Below, in pieces: positions 35,882-45,201 of a stretch of 64,000 nucleotides of DNA. The notes beneath the pieces are model-generated. The model saw only the letters and a list, made by a program, of their open reading frames with translations. It searched no databases and was not told where the DNA came from. The DNA lies in contig CAZNKR010000002.1 of assembly GCA_964573715.1 (NCBI GenBank), positions 10,493-74,492 on the forward strand, given 5' to 3'. The position numbers and the translations under genes were made by a program. This DNA is from SVEL01 sp964573715. GTDB taxonomy: Bacteria > Bacillota > Clostridia > Lachnospirales > Lachnospiraceae. The stretch's first letter is position 1; each line of letters opens with the position of its first letter.

Positions 35882-36766
35882 TTGAATATACTAGAATATG
35901 AAAATTATGAAGAAAAGAAAACCCATGGCGAAAGTCAGTTTCCTTATGTAACTTACTGTTGTTCCATTCCTATTGATTTTACCTGTGTTCCAAATCATTG
36001 GCATAATGAATTTGAGATAATATACATAAAAAAAGGAAAGGGACTTATCTCAATAGACCTTGACTATTATGAAGTAAAAGAAAAAGATATTGTTCTTATT
36101 CTTCCAGGTCAGCTTCATTCTATAGAGCAAGAAGGTATCAATGGTATGGAATATGAAAATATGATTTTTTCTCCAGACCTTTTAGTAGCTAAACACTATG
36201 ATATCTGCAACAATAACTACTTCACTCCTATGAACAAAAGATTAATACAGCTTCCAAGCATTGTTAATAATGACAATTGCGACTACTATGACAAGCTAGC
36301 CTACTGTCTTGATAATATTGATGAAATATGCAAAACCTTTCCAAAAGCTTATGAATTAGCCATTAAGGGCTATCTATTTCAGTTTTTTTCTGCTATTTTC
36401 AATAAGGTTCCTAAGGTTTCACTTCCTGTAAAAAAGCGAAAATCCTTAGATAAGCTTAAGCTTATTATTAAGTATGTAGAAAATAATTATGCTAATCTTA
36501 TTACAATAGAAGAAATGTCAGAATTATGTGGTTTTAGCCAATCTCATTTTATGAAATTTTTCAAATCCAATATGGATGTTTCCTTTATTGAATATTTAAA
36601 TAACTATAGACTTACAATTGCATCCAGACTACTTATTTCCTCTACATCTTCCATCCTTGCAATTGCACTTGAATCAGGATTTGATAATCTTTCTTATTTT
36701 AATCGACTATTTAAAAAAAGATATGATATGACACCTTCTGAATTTAGAAAAATTTATCAAGACTAA
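35882..36766 (+). CDS. AraC-family transcriptional regulator (cupin + double HTH)
   Basis: A 294-residue protein: an N-terminal cupin sensor (residues ~20-100, HWHNEFEIIYIKKGKG and ILPGQLHSIEQEG) and a C-terminal AraC helix-turn-helix (residues ~195-290, IEEMSELCGFSQSHFMKFF and ALESGFDNLSYFNRLFKKRY). The start is TTG at 35882, supported by AGGAGG seven bases upstream. It is divergent from the oligo-glucosidase and lies at the edge of the carbohydrate island, so it probably senses an oligosaccharide. A 16-base direct duplication occurs at its 3' end. Confidence 0.92.
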   Translation: MNILEYENYEEKKTHGESQFPYVTYCCSIPIDFTCVPNHWHNEFEIIYIKKGKGLISIDLDYYEVKEKDIVLILPGQLHSIEQEGINGMEYENMIFSPDLLVAKHYDICNNNYFTPMNKRLIQLPSIVNNDNCDYYDKLAYCLDNIDEICKTFPKAYELAIKGYLFQFFSAIFNKVPKVSLPVKKRKSLDKLKLIIKYVENNYANLITIEEMSELCGFSQSHFMKFFKSNMDVSFIEYLNNYRLTIASRLLISSTSSILAIALESGFDNLSYFNRLFKKRYDMTPSEFRKIYQD

Positions 36767-36797
36767 AATTTATCAAGACTAAAATTTATTAAAAACA

Positions 36798-36830
36798 AAA
36801 AGCTTTGGACTATATTTGTCCAAAGCTTTT
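36798..36830. terminator. Bidirectional terminator shared by the AraC and AEC genes
   Basis: AAAGCTTTGGAC / GTCCAAAGCTTT stem with a 7-base loop and a T-run on each side. On the minus strand the AEC stop codon TAG (36810-36812) lies in its loop, so the gene's last codons form one arm. Confidence 0.85.
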
Positions 36831-37763
36831 TAATATGTATATCCAAAATGTAACAGTAAAAGCAGATAAAAGTGTTGTTAATACAATTACGCTAGAGGAT
36901 AATACACCTTCATGATTCATATTTTTCGACATTATAAAACAGCTTGCTGTAGTAGGTGCTCCATACATAATAAGTAAAGCAACCATCTGTTCTGAATTAA
37001 ATCCAAGTATTGCTGCTATAGGTAAAAAAATAAGTGGTTGAATAATAAGTTTAATTACCGAGGCAGCAATGGTGGGTTTTAGCATCTTTAATGCCTTTGT
37101 TCCTTCAAAAGCTGCACCAATTGTCAATAATGCCAACGGAGTGGTTACCTTAGCAAGAGAAGATATAGTTTTGCTCATTATTACTGGTAGTGTAATATCA
37201 AAATAAGAAATTAAAACTCCAACAAGAATACTTATAATCATTGGATTTTTCATTACACCTATAAAAGCCTTTTTTAAGGTTTTTCCAAACGTTAAAGAAG
37301 GATCTTTTTTAGGAGATTCAAGGGTAAGAATAATAACTGCAAATGCATTATATAGAGGAACTGAACCCACTATCATAAGTGGGCCAACTCCTGCATCACC
37401 TTGTATATTTTGTATAAGTGCTATACCAAGAACAGCTGCGCTTCCTCGATATGAACCTTGCACAAACTCACCAATTATGTTTTTATCTTTGATAATAAGC
37501 TTTGCTAATATCCATGTAATAACTATGCATGCAATTGTGGTAAAAAAGCAATAAAAAACATATTTAGCTTCAAAGTTTTCTTTTATTCCACAATTCATTA
37601 AGTCATTTACAAGTAAGCATGGTAAAGTAACATTAAAATTCAGCTTGTTTGCATCCTTTACAAACTTATCGCCTAACATACCTATTCTTTTTAGTATATA
37701 TCCAACTACAATGACTAAAAAAATAGGAATTGTAGCGTTTAAGCTAAATATAAGATTAGTCAT
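36810..37763 (-). CDS. AEC-family (auxin efflux carrier-like) transporter
   Basis: A 317-residue membrane protein with about ten hydrophobic segments (N-terminal block 5-170 and C-terminal block 180-317), the two-bundle AEC layout. Motifs include YRGSAAVLGIALIQN, APTTASCFIMSKNM and the N-terminal VVGYILKRIGMLGDK. Bacterial members carry malate or other organic acids, but the substrate is not readable. The gene follows thrS with one base between the stops and starts, so it may be cotranscribed. Its 3' end lies in the terminator hairpin. Confidence 0.9.
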   Translation of the reverse strand: MTNLIFSLNATIPIFLVIVVGYILKRIGMLGDKFVKDANKLNFNVTLPCLLVNDLMNCGIKENFEAKYVFYCFFTTIACIVITWILAKLIIKDKNIIGEFVQGSYRGSAAVLGIALIQNIQGDAGVGPLMIVGSVPLYNAFAVIILTLESPKKDPSLTFGKTLKKAFIGVMKNPMIISILVGVLISYFDITLPVIMSKTISSLAKVTTPLALLTIGAAFEGTKALKMLKPTIAASVIKLIIQPLIFLPIAAILGFNSEQMVALLIMYGAPTTASCFIMSKNMNHEGVLSSSVIVLTTLLSAFTVTFWIYILKSFGQI

Positions 37764-37764
37764 C

Positions 37765-39723
37765 TTATTTGCCTTCTTCTACTTCTATTTTTTTAATTTC
37801 CTTTGTTCTAATTTCTTTGCAAATATCATCTACAAAAGTACTTAAATCCTTTTGTCCTTCATCGCCTAAAAATCTACTTCTAACTGATACCTTGCCATCT
37901 TCCTCTTCTTTTTGTCCAACAACAAGCATATATGGTACACGATTAAGTCTTGAATCTCTTATCTTAAATCCAATCTTTTCTGATCTATTGTCTACACTAG
38001 ATCTTATGCCATTCTCTTTAAGTGTATCATTTACTTTATTTGCATACTCGGCATATTTTTCTGAAATAGGTAATACCCTTACCTGTTCAGGACATAACCA
38101 TGTAGGGAATAAGCCTGCATATTTTTCAATAAGCCATGCCAAAGTTCTTTCATAACATCCAAGTGAAGTTCTATGAATAATATATGGACGAACTTTTTCA
38201 CCATTTTGATCTACATAATACATATCAAATTGTTCTGCTAAAAGCGCATCCCACTGCACAGTAATCATTGTGTCTTCTTTTCCATATACATTCTTTGCAT
38301 TAATGTCAACTTTTGGTCCGTAGAATGCTGCTTCCCCAACATCCTCTGTAAAGTTAACACCTAATTCTTGCAATATGCCACGAATATGTCCTTCTGTTTC
38401 TTCCCATACCTCAGGTTCACCAATATATTTTTCTTTATTAGATGGATCCCATTTTGAAAGATGATATGTTACATCTCCTTCAACACCTAATGTTTCTAAG
38501 CAGTACTTAGCAAGTGCTAAACAACCTTTAAATTCTTCTACCATTTGATCTGGTCTAACTATTAAATGACCTTCAGAAATTGTAAACTGACGTACTCTTG
38601 TAAGTCCATGCATTTCTCCTGAATCTTCATTACGGAAGAGTGTAGATGTTTCACCATATCTTAATGGTAAATCTCTGTAGCTTTTCTGGCTTGCCTTATA
38701 TACATAATATTGGAAAGGACATGTCATTGGTCTAAGTGCAAATACCTCTTTGTCAACTTCTTCGTCACCTAAAACAAACATACCATCCTTGTAATGATCC
38801 CAATGTCCAGAAATTTTGTATAAATCAGATTTTGCCATAAGTGGTGTCTTTGTTCTGACATATCCACGTTTTTCTTCTTCATCTTCAATCCATCTTTGCA
38901 ATGTTTGAATCATTTTTTCGCCTTTTGGCATAATTAATGGAAGACCCTGTCCAATAACATCTACAGTTGTAAATAATTCCATTTCTCTACCAAGCTTATT
39001 ATGATCACGTTTCTTAATATCTTCAAGATATTCTAAATATTCATTTAACTCATCTTTTTTTGTATATGCTGTTCCGTAAATTCTAGAAAGCATTTTATTG
39101 TCAGAATTTCCTCTCCAATATGCACCAGATGATGAAATAAGCTTAAATGCCTTTATTGCACCAGTTTTCATAAGATGAGGTCCAGCACAAAGATCTACAA
39201 AATCACCTTGCTTGTAAAAAGATAAAACTGCATCCTCTGGCAAATCGCGAATAAGTTCAACCTTGTATGGTTCGCCCTTTTCTTCCATAAACTTTATTGC
39301 TTCTACTCTAGTCATTGTAAACTTCTCTAAAACAGTATTTTCCTTAATGATTTTTTTCATCTCTGTTTCTAGCTTATCAAGATCCTCTCTTGAGAATGGA
39401 TCATGCTCAAAATCATAGTAAAATCCTGTATCAATTGATGGTCCGATTGCAAGCTTAGCATCTGGAAAAACTCGTTTTACTGCTTCTGCAAGAACATGAG
39501 ATGTAGTATGTCTATATGCTGCTTTACCAGCTTCATCATTAAATGTTAAAATATTAACTTCGCAATCTTTTTCCACAACTGTTCTAAGGTCAACAACCTC
39601 ACCATTTATTTCTCCGGCACATGCCGCTCTAGCAAGGCCTTCACTAATATCCACAGCGATGTCATATACTGACATTGCCATGGAATACTCATTAATTGAA
39701 CCATCTTTTAATGTAATCTTCAT
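37765..39723 (-). CDS. thrS: Threonyl-tRNA synthetase
   Basis: ThrRS charges tRNA-Thr. The 652-residue protein has a TGS domain (residues ~1-60), an editing domain with HxxxH (HTTSHVLAEAVK), a class II catalytic core (RPMTCPFQYYVY, FRNEDSGEMHGLTRVRQF, HRTSLGCYERTLAWLIE) and a C-terminal anticodon-binding domain. The start is ATG 39723 (MKITLKDGSINEYS). A T-box leader directly upstream shows that expression responds to uncharged tRNA-Thr. AEC follows. Confidence 0.98.
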   Translation of the reverse strand: MKITLKDGSINEYSMAMSVYDIAVDISEGLARAACAGEINGEVVDLRTVVEKDCEVNILTFNDEAGKAAYRHTTSHVLAEAVKRVFPDAKLAIGPSIDTGFYYDFEHDPFSREDLDKLETEMKKIIKENTVLEKFTMTRVEAIKFMEEKGEPYKVELIRDLPEDAVLSFYKQGDFVDLCAGPHLMKTGAIKAFKLISSSGAYWRGNSDNKMLSRIYGTAYTKKDELNEYLEYLEDIKKRDHNKLGREMELFTTVDVIGQGLPLIMPKGEKMIQTLQRWIEDEEEKRGYVRTKTPLMAKSDLYKISGHWDHYKDGMFVLGDEEVDKEVFALRPMTCPFQYYVYKASQKSYRDLPLRYGETSTLFRNEDSGEMHGLTRVRQFTISEGHLIVRPDQMVEEFKGCLALAKYCLETLGVEGDVTYHLSKWDPSNKEKYIGEPEVWEETEGHIRGILQELGVNFTEDVGEAAFYGPKVDINAKNVYGKEDTMITVQWDALLAEQFDMYYVDQNGEKVRPYIIHRTSLGCYERTLAWLIEKYAGLFPTWLCPEQVRVLPISEKYAEYANKVNDTLKENGIRSSVDNRSEKIGFKIRDSRLNRVPYMLVVGQKEEEDGKVSVRSRFLGDEGQKDLSTFVDDICKEIRTKEIKKIEVEEGK

Positions 39724-39784
39724 TTTTTAATCCTTCCTTCTTTTATTTTGATTAATGTGTAATTTAGTTCCCACAAAAAAATAA

Positions 39785-40005
39785 GTCCTTGCAATAAATT
39801 GCAAGGACGATATATACCGTGGTTCCACCTAACTTACTAGATAACTCTAGCTCTCATTGGACTGTAACGAAGTCAACGGACTGGATTGGAGTCTCTCTGA
39901 GGTAGTTTTCAATACTAACCAGATGGGATACTCTCAGCAAATGTATCTCTCTCTTTAATCTTTTATAGTATCTACTCGTCTCATCAACGATTTAATTATT
40001 CAATT
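39785..40005 (-). promoter_or_regulatory. T-box leader of thrS (threonine-responsive)
   Basis: The minus strand carries a stem I region (GATGAGACGAGTAGA), a T-box core AGGTGGAACCACGG (39817-39833) and a terminator GTCCTTGC...GCAAGGAC followed by a T7 (39785-39808). An ACT triplet in GAAAACTACC (39904-39906) is the probable Thr specifier; it is placed by analogy with the Cys leader and is less certain than the T-box itself. Confidence 0.88.
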
Positions 40006-40011
40006 GTGACG

Positions 40012-40039
40012 ATTATAGCATTATAAAAAAATATGTCAA
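40012..40039 (-). promoter_or_regulatory. Promoter of the thrS T-box transcript
   Basis: TTGACA (40034-40039), a 16-base spacer and TATAAT (40012-40017), immediately downstream of the stop of the acidic-protein gene. Confidence 0.8.
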
Positions 40040-40050
40040 GAACTAGCTAT

Positions 40051-40368
40051 CTATTTTTTTGAACTTGGAGCAGCCTCTGTTTCAACTACTTCTTTGGTTG
40101 TAACTGAAGGTTCATCCTTTTTATCTTTATCAGATGATAAAGCTTCATCAACAGCTTCAGTTTCTAAAGGAATGGCTGTATATCCTCTATCAACATCCAT
40201 ATCAGGATCCTCAAAGTCATCATCAAAATCATCATCATCGAAATCGTCAAAATCATAATCATAATCATCATTTTGAGATTTAAATTTCTTGTAAAGTGCC
40301 ATTGCTCCTGCTCCAGCAACTGCTGCAAAAGCTGTAAATGCTAAAAATTTTCCAAACTTTTTTGCCAT
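40051..40368 (-). CDS. Acidic membrane-anchored small protein
   Basis: 105 residues: a short basic N-terminus and one hydrophobic segment (FLAFTAFAAVAGAGAMALY, ~8-26), then KKFK and a dense Asp/Glu run (residues ~32-60, DDYDYDFDDFDDDDFDDD), and a Ser/Glu/Lys-rich tail. The single segment and lysines after it suggest an N-in, single-pass or YtxH-like peripheral protein. No family is recognised with confidence. A gene of this pattern is common near tRNA synthetase genes in Lachnospiraceae, but I cannot infer function. Confidence 0.6.
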   Translation of the reverse strand: MAKKFGKFLAFTAFAAVAGAGAMALYKKFKSQNDDYDYDFDDFDDDDFDDDFEDPDMDVDRGYTAIPLETEAVDEALSSDKDKKDEPSVTTKEVVETEAAPSSKK

Positions 40369-40469
40369 GTTAACCTCTTTCTCATAGTTTTTCTATGTCA
40401 GTAATTATAAGTATATTGTAATACAATTTTACTCAAAAATAAAGTTTTATTCCATAAAAATTCCATAAA

Positions 40470-41180
40470 TTAATCTGTTACTATTCCATTAAGTTTTGTT
40501 AATGCTCTTGGTACGGAATCCTTGGAATTTTTCCATGGTTCATCTTTATATTTGTAATCAAATTTATTGATAAACCACTCAAGCTCTTCATTTATTCTAA
40601 CCATATTTTCATTATATAGTCGTGTTGTTATTTCCAAAAATTCATCTGCATTCTTTTTGTTTAATTCTTTTGTAGACTGCTCAACAAGTAAAGCGTAATG
40701 TTCCATGCAAAATCCATTAGATTTAATATATTTTTCTTTAAATGATGAATCATTTTTCCATAAATGAAATATAGTTGCTATGTATCTTTGAAATACAGGT
40801 TCAATTCTATTACATACAAAGCAAGAAGAATTAATATTATTTATGTAATCTAGAAGCTCTTTGTTGTCAGCTTTTTTAAACATACTCTTACTATTTAGAT
40901 TTGATGAAAGCTTTTGAATATCTTTATTGATTTTATCTGTATGTGTTTTAAGAATCAACGCCATGCCTAATCTATTATTCATTTTTATAAGCTTATCCGC
41001 ATGCAGCTTACAAAATCCTGTTTTATCAGTCATTGCACGAATATCATCTTCCATATAGCTTGGCCCCATTGTGAATTCAAGAGCGTTTTTTTCTAAAGTA
41101 TTGTATATATCACAAATCGGACATTCACACTGCTTTTCAAAAACCTCATTTACGGGAATCATATATAATTTTTCTGCCAT
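40470..41180 (-). CDS. DUF6062 family protein with Cys pairs
   Basis: A 236-residue soluble protein with a CECPICD motif at the N-terminus, GFCKLHADKLIKMNNRLG and GFCMEHYALLVEQS in the middle, and SCFVCNRIEP between. The spaced C-x-x-C and C-x-x-x-H pairs suggest two metal sites. This pattern is typical of DUF6062, a family of unknown function in Clostridia. It lies four bases after the MocR regulator, and the ATG has a good RBS. Confidence 0.75.
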   Translation of the reverse strand: MAEKLYMIPVNEVFEKQCECPICDIYNTLEKNALEFTMGPSYMEDDIRAMTDKTGFCKLHADKLIKMNNRLGMALILKTHTDKINKDIQKLSSNLNSKSMFKKADNKELLDYINNINSSCFVCNRIEPVFQRYIATIFHLWKNDSSFKEKYIKSNGFCMEHYALLVEQSTKELNKKNADEFLEITTRLYNENMVRINEELEWFINKFDYKYKDEPWKNSKDSVPRALTKLNGIVTD

Positions 41181-41184
41181 TACA

Positions 41185-42660
41185 TCACTTTCCTTTCCAT
41201 GCTTTGTCTAAAGCCACTATACCTTTTATAATTTCATCCTCTGTCATTCCTGCAAAACCTAGAACTACGCGGCTTGAATGTATATTAGATTCTGTACTAT
41301 TATTGGTATTTTTATCATTGATATTTTCATTATTGGTATTATCATTATTGGTGTTTTCATTATTAATATAAAAGCTTGAAAGTTTGTATATTTTCACCCC
41401 TTCTAATCTTGCACAATTCACAAGTTCTTCCTCGTTCATTCCATTATCTACCTCTAATATCAAGTGTACTCCTGCATTCTGACCAGAAATACTTACCTTT
41501 GTTTTCATTCCTTTTATTTCTTTAATTAACAAATCATGTTTAAGCTTATATATTGAACGCATTTTATTAAGATGCCTTTCAAAATACCCTTCTTCTATAA
41601 ACTCCTTAACTATAGTTTGATCTATTCTAGAAACAGTTGAAGAATAAAAGCTCATTACTTCATCATATTTTCTTAATAGAGCCTTTGGCAAAACAATGTA
41701 GCTCATTCTTATAGCTGGAGCAATTGATCTTGACAGAGTTCCAATATAAATAACCTTTTCGTCGATATCTATGCTGTTAAGTGAAGGTATTGGTTTTCCC
41801 ACATATCGAAACTCACTATCATAGTCATCTTCAATTATATATCTTTCCTTCTTTTCAGAAGCCCATTTTAGCAATTCAATCCTTCTCTTAATAGGCATGA
41901 TCACTCCAGTAGGAAACTGATGTGAAGGAGTAACATAAGCTATATTGGCTAAAGACTTTGAAAGTTCTTCTACAGAAATACCATACTCATCCATCATAAT
42001 AGTTTCAACATTTTTGTTCATGGAGCAAAACATTAAATAAGCCTGCATATAGCAAGGATTTTCCATAGCTATAGTTACATTACCTAATAATTTAAGAAGA
42101 ATCATTAATAAGTAATCATTTCCGGCACCCACAATAATCTGTTTAGCATCAGCATCCACACCCCTAGATTCATATAGGTACTTTCGAATAACCTCTCTAA
42201 ACTCAAGGTCGCCTTTTGAATTACCTGCATTAAACAGCTCTTTATTATCTGCACTTAAAACATTTCTGGTGATTTTTCTCCATGTACTAAAAGGAAAAGC
42301 ATCTAATGCAATACCACCAATATTAAAATCTATATGATTATTTGATGTAACGTTTTTATTTTTTTGGTTTTTAGTATTATCTTTATTGGATATTTCCATA
42401 TCAACAAGAAGTTCTATATCAGAAACAAAATAACCCTTACATGGAACAGCCGATATATATCCTTCCGAAACAAGCTGGGCATAGGCCATATCCACAGTAC
42501 TCCTGCTAACATCAAGATATGTAGATAATCCCCTAGCCGAAGGAAGCTTAGTATTTTTACAAAGTCTTCCTTCCTTTATTTCTGTTTTAATATACAAATA
42601 TATCTGTTCATATAAGGGCATATCCAATTTGGAATCTAATTGGAAATTTAATTCATTCAT
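41185..42660 (-). CDS. MocR/PdxR-type regulator with Arg in place of the PLP lysine
   Basis: Residues ~11-80 are a GntR-type winged helix (YLYIKTEIKEGRLC, STYLDVSRSTVDMAYAQL). Residues ~110-491 are an aminotransferase-like domain. The Asp contacting the pyridine nitrogen is kept (IIEDDYDSEFRY), but the expected PLP lysine in GTLSxS is Arg, R311 (AGA at 41728-41730), so it may not form an internal aldimine. An Asn/Thr-rich 15-bp repeat insert lies near the C-terminus. MocR proteins usually control pyridoxal-phosphate or amino-acid genes; the target here is unknown. It sits between DUF2225 and DUF6062. Confidence 0.88.
   Translation of the reverse strand: MNELNFQLDSKLDMPLYEQIYLYIKTEIKEGRLCKNTKLPSARGLSTYLDVSRSTVDMAYAQLVSEGYISAVPCKGYFVSDIELLVDMEISNKDNTKNQKNKNVTSNNHIDFNIGGIALDAFPFSTWRKITRNVLSADNKELFNAGNSKGDLEFREVIRKYLYESRGVDADAKQIIVGAGNDYLLMILLKLLGNVTIAMENPCYMQAYLMFCSMNKNVETIMMDEYGISVEELSKSLANIAYVTPSHQFPTGVIMPIKRRIELLKWASEKKERYIIEDDYDSEFRYVGKPIPSLNSIDIDEKVIYIGTLSRSIAPAIRMSYIVLPKALLRKYDEVMSFYSSTVSRIDQTIVKEFIEEGYFERHLNKMRSIYKLKHDLLIKEIKGMKTKVSISGQNAGVHLILEVDNGMNEEELVNCARLEGVKIYKLSSFYINNENTNNDNTNNENINDKNTNNSTESNIHSSRVVLGFAGMTEDEIIKGIVALDKAWKGK
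41301..41367. repeat. In-frame 15-bp tandem repeat in the MocR gene
   Basis: Four imperfect copies of TATTGGTGTTTTCAT-type units (41301-41360) and a partial fifth encode N-x-N-T-N-N-E/D repeats near residues 435-460. The period is a multiple of three, so the frame is kept. Confidence 0.8.
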
Positions 42661-42664
42661 TTAA

Positions 42665-43516
42665 TCAAACCTTATTCTGCATAAGTTTTCTAAGTTCTCT
42701 AGCTTTATCCTTAAGCTTTGATGAAGCTGCCTTTGCAACCACTAAATCTGATAAAAGCTTAAGTGACTTTGTATAGTCTGCACATTCATAGCCTAGCTCA
42801 GCTACTAAGTATACATAAGTCCATTCATCCATACCACATATAGGAAATATTTCCTTGCTCATTGCCACAACAAAGCCTTCATATGCTTTAGAAATATATT
42901 GCTTTTCTTCTGCCTTTAGCTTTGTTATAACTTTATCCTTATCTTTGGTACTAGGATCCATATTTTCAGCCATACCTCTTTTTAGCCAGGCTATCTTCAA
43001 ACATGTATATGCTTTTTCACTAGCCTTGCCTTTTTTTACTACTGCATTGGCAAGGGCAAGCTCGTATCTAAGTATAGCTTCTTCATAAGTATAAACTTCG
43101 CTCTTATCATCTACACCTTTAAAAAATGGTGAGATATTTGTTCTTACGTATTTCGCCTGTGGCTGAGTAATACGAGCAAAAAATCTGCTAAGGGAAGCAT
43201 ATCCACAATGGGAACATACTATACAGTCATATTTTATAGGGTCAAAGTCTTCATACTTGGGTCTTAAATCTATATCCGCGCCAATCATTCTAGCTTTTCC
43301 TGTACGAACAGCCTTTGACTTAAAATCTGTATCACAAACGGGACATCTATAGGTTTTGTCAAATAGTAAGTCCGATTCATTAATCTTTTTTTTCTCTTCT
43401 GCCTTGGCCTTTAATGCTGGAGTAGCATTGCTGCCCTCTTCCTCATATAAATCCATATTGGAAAGCATTCCTAATCCAAGTTTTTCTAGACCTGAGAACA
43501 TGGAATTCTCTGTCAT
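42665..43516 (-). CDS. DUF2225 family protein with zinc-ribbon Cys pairs
   Basis: A 283-residue soluble protein. The N-terminal third has RCPVCDTDFKSKAV and CIVCSHCGYAS, two CxxC pairs forming a probable zinc ribbon, followed by an alpha-helical region (~130-280) with TPR-like repeats (LKLLSDLVVAKAAS). This is the DUF2225 pattern; no biochemical role is established that I can name. It is upstream of MocR with a four-base gap and follows glnS. Confidence 0.8.
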   Translation of the reverse strand: MTENSMFSGLEKLGLGMLSNMDLYEEEGSNATPALKAKAEEKKKINESDLLFDKTYRCPVCDTDFKSKAVRTGKARMIGADIDLRPKYEDFDPIKYDCIVCSHCGYASLSRFFARITQPQAKYVRTNISPFFKGVDDKSEVYTYEEAILRYELALANAVVKKGKASEKAYTCLKIAWLKRGMAENMDPSTKDKDKVITKLKAEEKQYISKAYEGFVVAMSKEIFPICGMDEWTYVYLVAELGYECADYTKSLKLLSDLVVAKAASSKLKDKARELRKLMQNKV

Positions 43517-43533
43517 TTTATCACCTCATAAAG

Positions 43534-45201
43534 TTATTTTTCGATTTTAAATGAACTTTTCAAAGATACAATTCTGTTAAAAACTAATTGCTTAGAAGTT
43601 GAATCCTTACAATCTACACAGAAATATCCATTTCTTACAAATTGAAAGCTTTCATAAGCTTTTGCGTCTTTAAGAGATGGTTCCACATAACAATTCTCAA
43701 TAACCTGTAATGAATTAGGATTAAGATTGAGTGTACCGTCTTCATTTAATTTTCCTTTTTCTTCATCAACAATATTCTCATATAAACGTACCTGAGCTTT
43801 TATAGCTGTAGTAGCACATACCCAATGAATAGTTCCTTTAACCTTTCTAGCATTAAAGCCAGAACCACTCTTTGTTTCAGGATCATAGGTACAATGTATT
43901 GTTGTAATCTTTCCATCTTCATCTTTCTCAAAGCTTGTACATGTTACAAAATATGCATTCATAAGACGAACTTCATTACCAGGGAACAATCTAAAATACT
44001 TTTTAGGAGGTTCTTCCATAAAATCTTCTCTTTCAATGTAAAGTTCTCTTCCAAATGGAAGCTTTCTTGTTCCTAATTCAGGATTTTCAAGATTATTATC
44101 AGCATCAAGGTACTCTATTTCCCCTTCTTTGTAATTGTCAATAACAAGCTTAACTGGATCTAAAATGGCCATAACTCTGGATTTCTTAAGTTTCAAATCC
44201 TCTCTAATACAATACTCAAGCATTGCATAATCAGCTGAACTTTGCGCTTTAGAAACACCACATAATTCAACAAAATTTCTAATTGATTCAGGTGTAAATC
44301 CTCTTCTTCTAAGTGCGCTAATAGACACAAGTCTAGGATCATCCCATCCATCAACAATTCCATCCTCTACAAGCTTTTTAATATATCTTTTTCCTGTAAC
44401 AACATTAGTAAGATAAAGCTTTGCAAATTCAATCTGTCTAGGAGGCATTGGATATTCAAGTTCACGAACCACCCAATCATATAATGGTCTATGATCTTCA
44501 AATTCAAGAGTACATATAGAATGTGTAACTCCTTCTATTGCATCCTCTATAGGATGTGCAAAATCATACATAGGATAAATACACCACTTATCCTTTGTAT
44601 TATGATGTGTCATATGAGCAACTCTATATATAACAGGATCTCTCATGTTGAAATTAGGAGAGGCCATATCTATCTTTGCACGTAAAACCTTTTCACCATC
44701 ACCAAACTTACCATCTCTCATAGCAGTAAAAAGTTCAAGATTTTCCTCTATACTTCTATCTCTATATGGGCTGTTTTTACCAGGTTTATCAGTTGTTCCT
44801 CTATATTCTCTTATTTCATCTGCAGACAAATCACAAACAAATGCCTTGCCTTTTTTAATCAGTTTAATTGCTGCTTCATACATCTGTTCAAAATAGTTTG
44901 ATGCAAAAAATAATCTATCTTCGAAGTCAGCTCCAAGCCAAGCTACATCTTTTTTGATAGATTCAACAAATTCTATCTTTTCCTTTGTAGGATTAGTATC
45001 ATCAAAACGCATGTTAAACTTACCATTGTACTTACACGCAAGACCATAATTTAATAATATAGATTTTGCATGTCCAATATGAAGGTAACCATTGGGTTCA
45101 GGAGGGAATCTAGTTGTTATATGATCATATACACCTTCCTGTAAGTCTTTTTCTATTTCTTGTTCAATAAAATTCTTTGAAACCACTTCTTTTTCTTCCA
45201 T
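43534..45201 (-). CDS. glnS: Glutaminyl-tRNA synthetase
   Basis: GlnRS charges tRNA-Gln directly. The 555-residue class I enzyme has the HIGH motif in PPEPNGYLHIGHAKS (~33-47). The family's second signature is MAILDPVKLVIDNY rather than a clear KMSKS; VSKAQSSADYAM lies nearby. The C-terminal beta-barrel anticodon domain is complete (LRYENIV-like segments). The ATG has AGGAGG-like sequence upstream (TTAGGAGGTAAACC). A tRNA-Thr gene lies on the opposite strand ~130 bases away. Presence of GlnRS suggests, but does not prove, that the GatCAB route is not the only one. Confidence 0.96.
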   Translation of the reverse strand: MEEKEVVSKNFIEQEIEKDLQEGVYDHITTRFPPEPNGYLHIGHAKSILLNYGLACKYNGKFNMRFDDTNPTKEKIEFVESIKKDVAWLGADFEDRLFFASNYFEQMYEAAIKLIKKGKAFVCDLSADEIREYRGTTDKPGKNSPYRDRSIEENLELFTAMRDGKFGDGEKVLRAKIDMASPNFNMRDPVIYRVAHMTHHNTKDKWCIYPMYDFAHPIEDAIEGVTHSICTLEFEDHRPLYDWVVRELEYPMPPRQIEFAKLYLTNVVTGKRYIKKLVEDGIVDGWDDPRLVSISALRRRGFTPESIRNFVELCGVSKAQSSADYAMLEYCIREDLKLKKSRVMAILDPVKLVIDNYKEGEIEYLDADNNLENPELGTRKLPFGRELYIEREDFMEEPPKKYFRLFPGNEVRLMNAYFVTCTSFEKDEDGKITTIHCTYDPETKSGSGFNARKVKGTIHWVCATTAIKAQVRLYENIVDEEKGKLNEDGTLNLNPNSLQVIENCYVEPSLKDAKAYESFQFVRNGYFCVDCKDSTSKQLVFNRIVSLKSSFKIEK

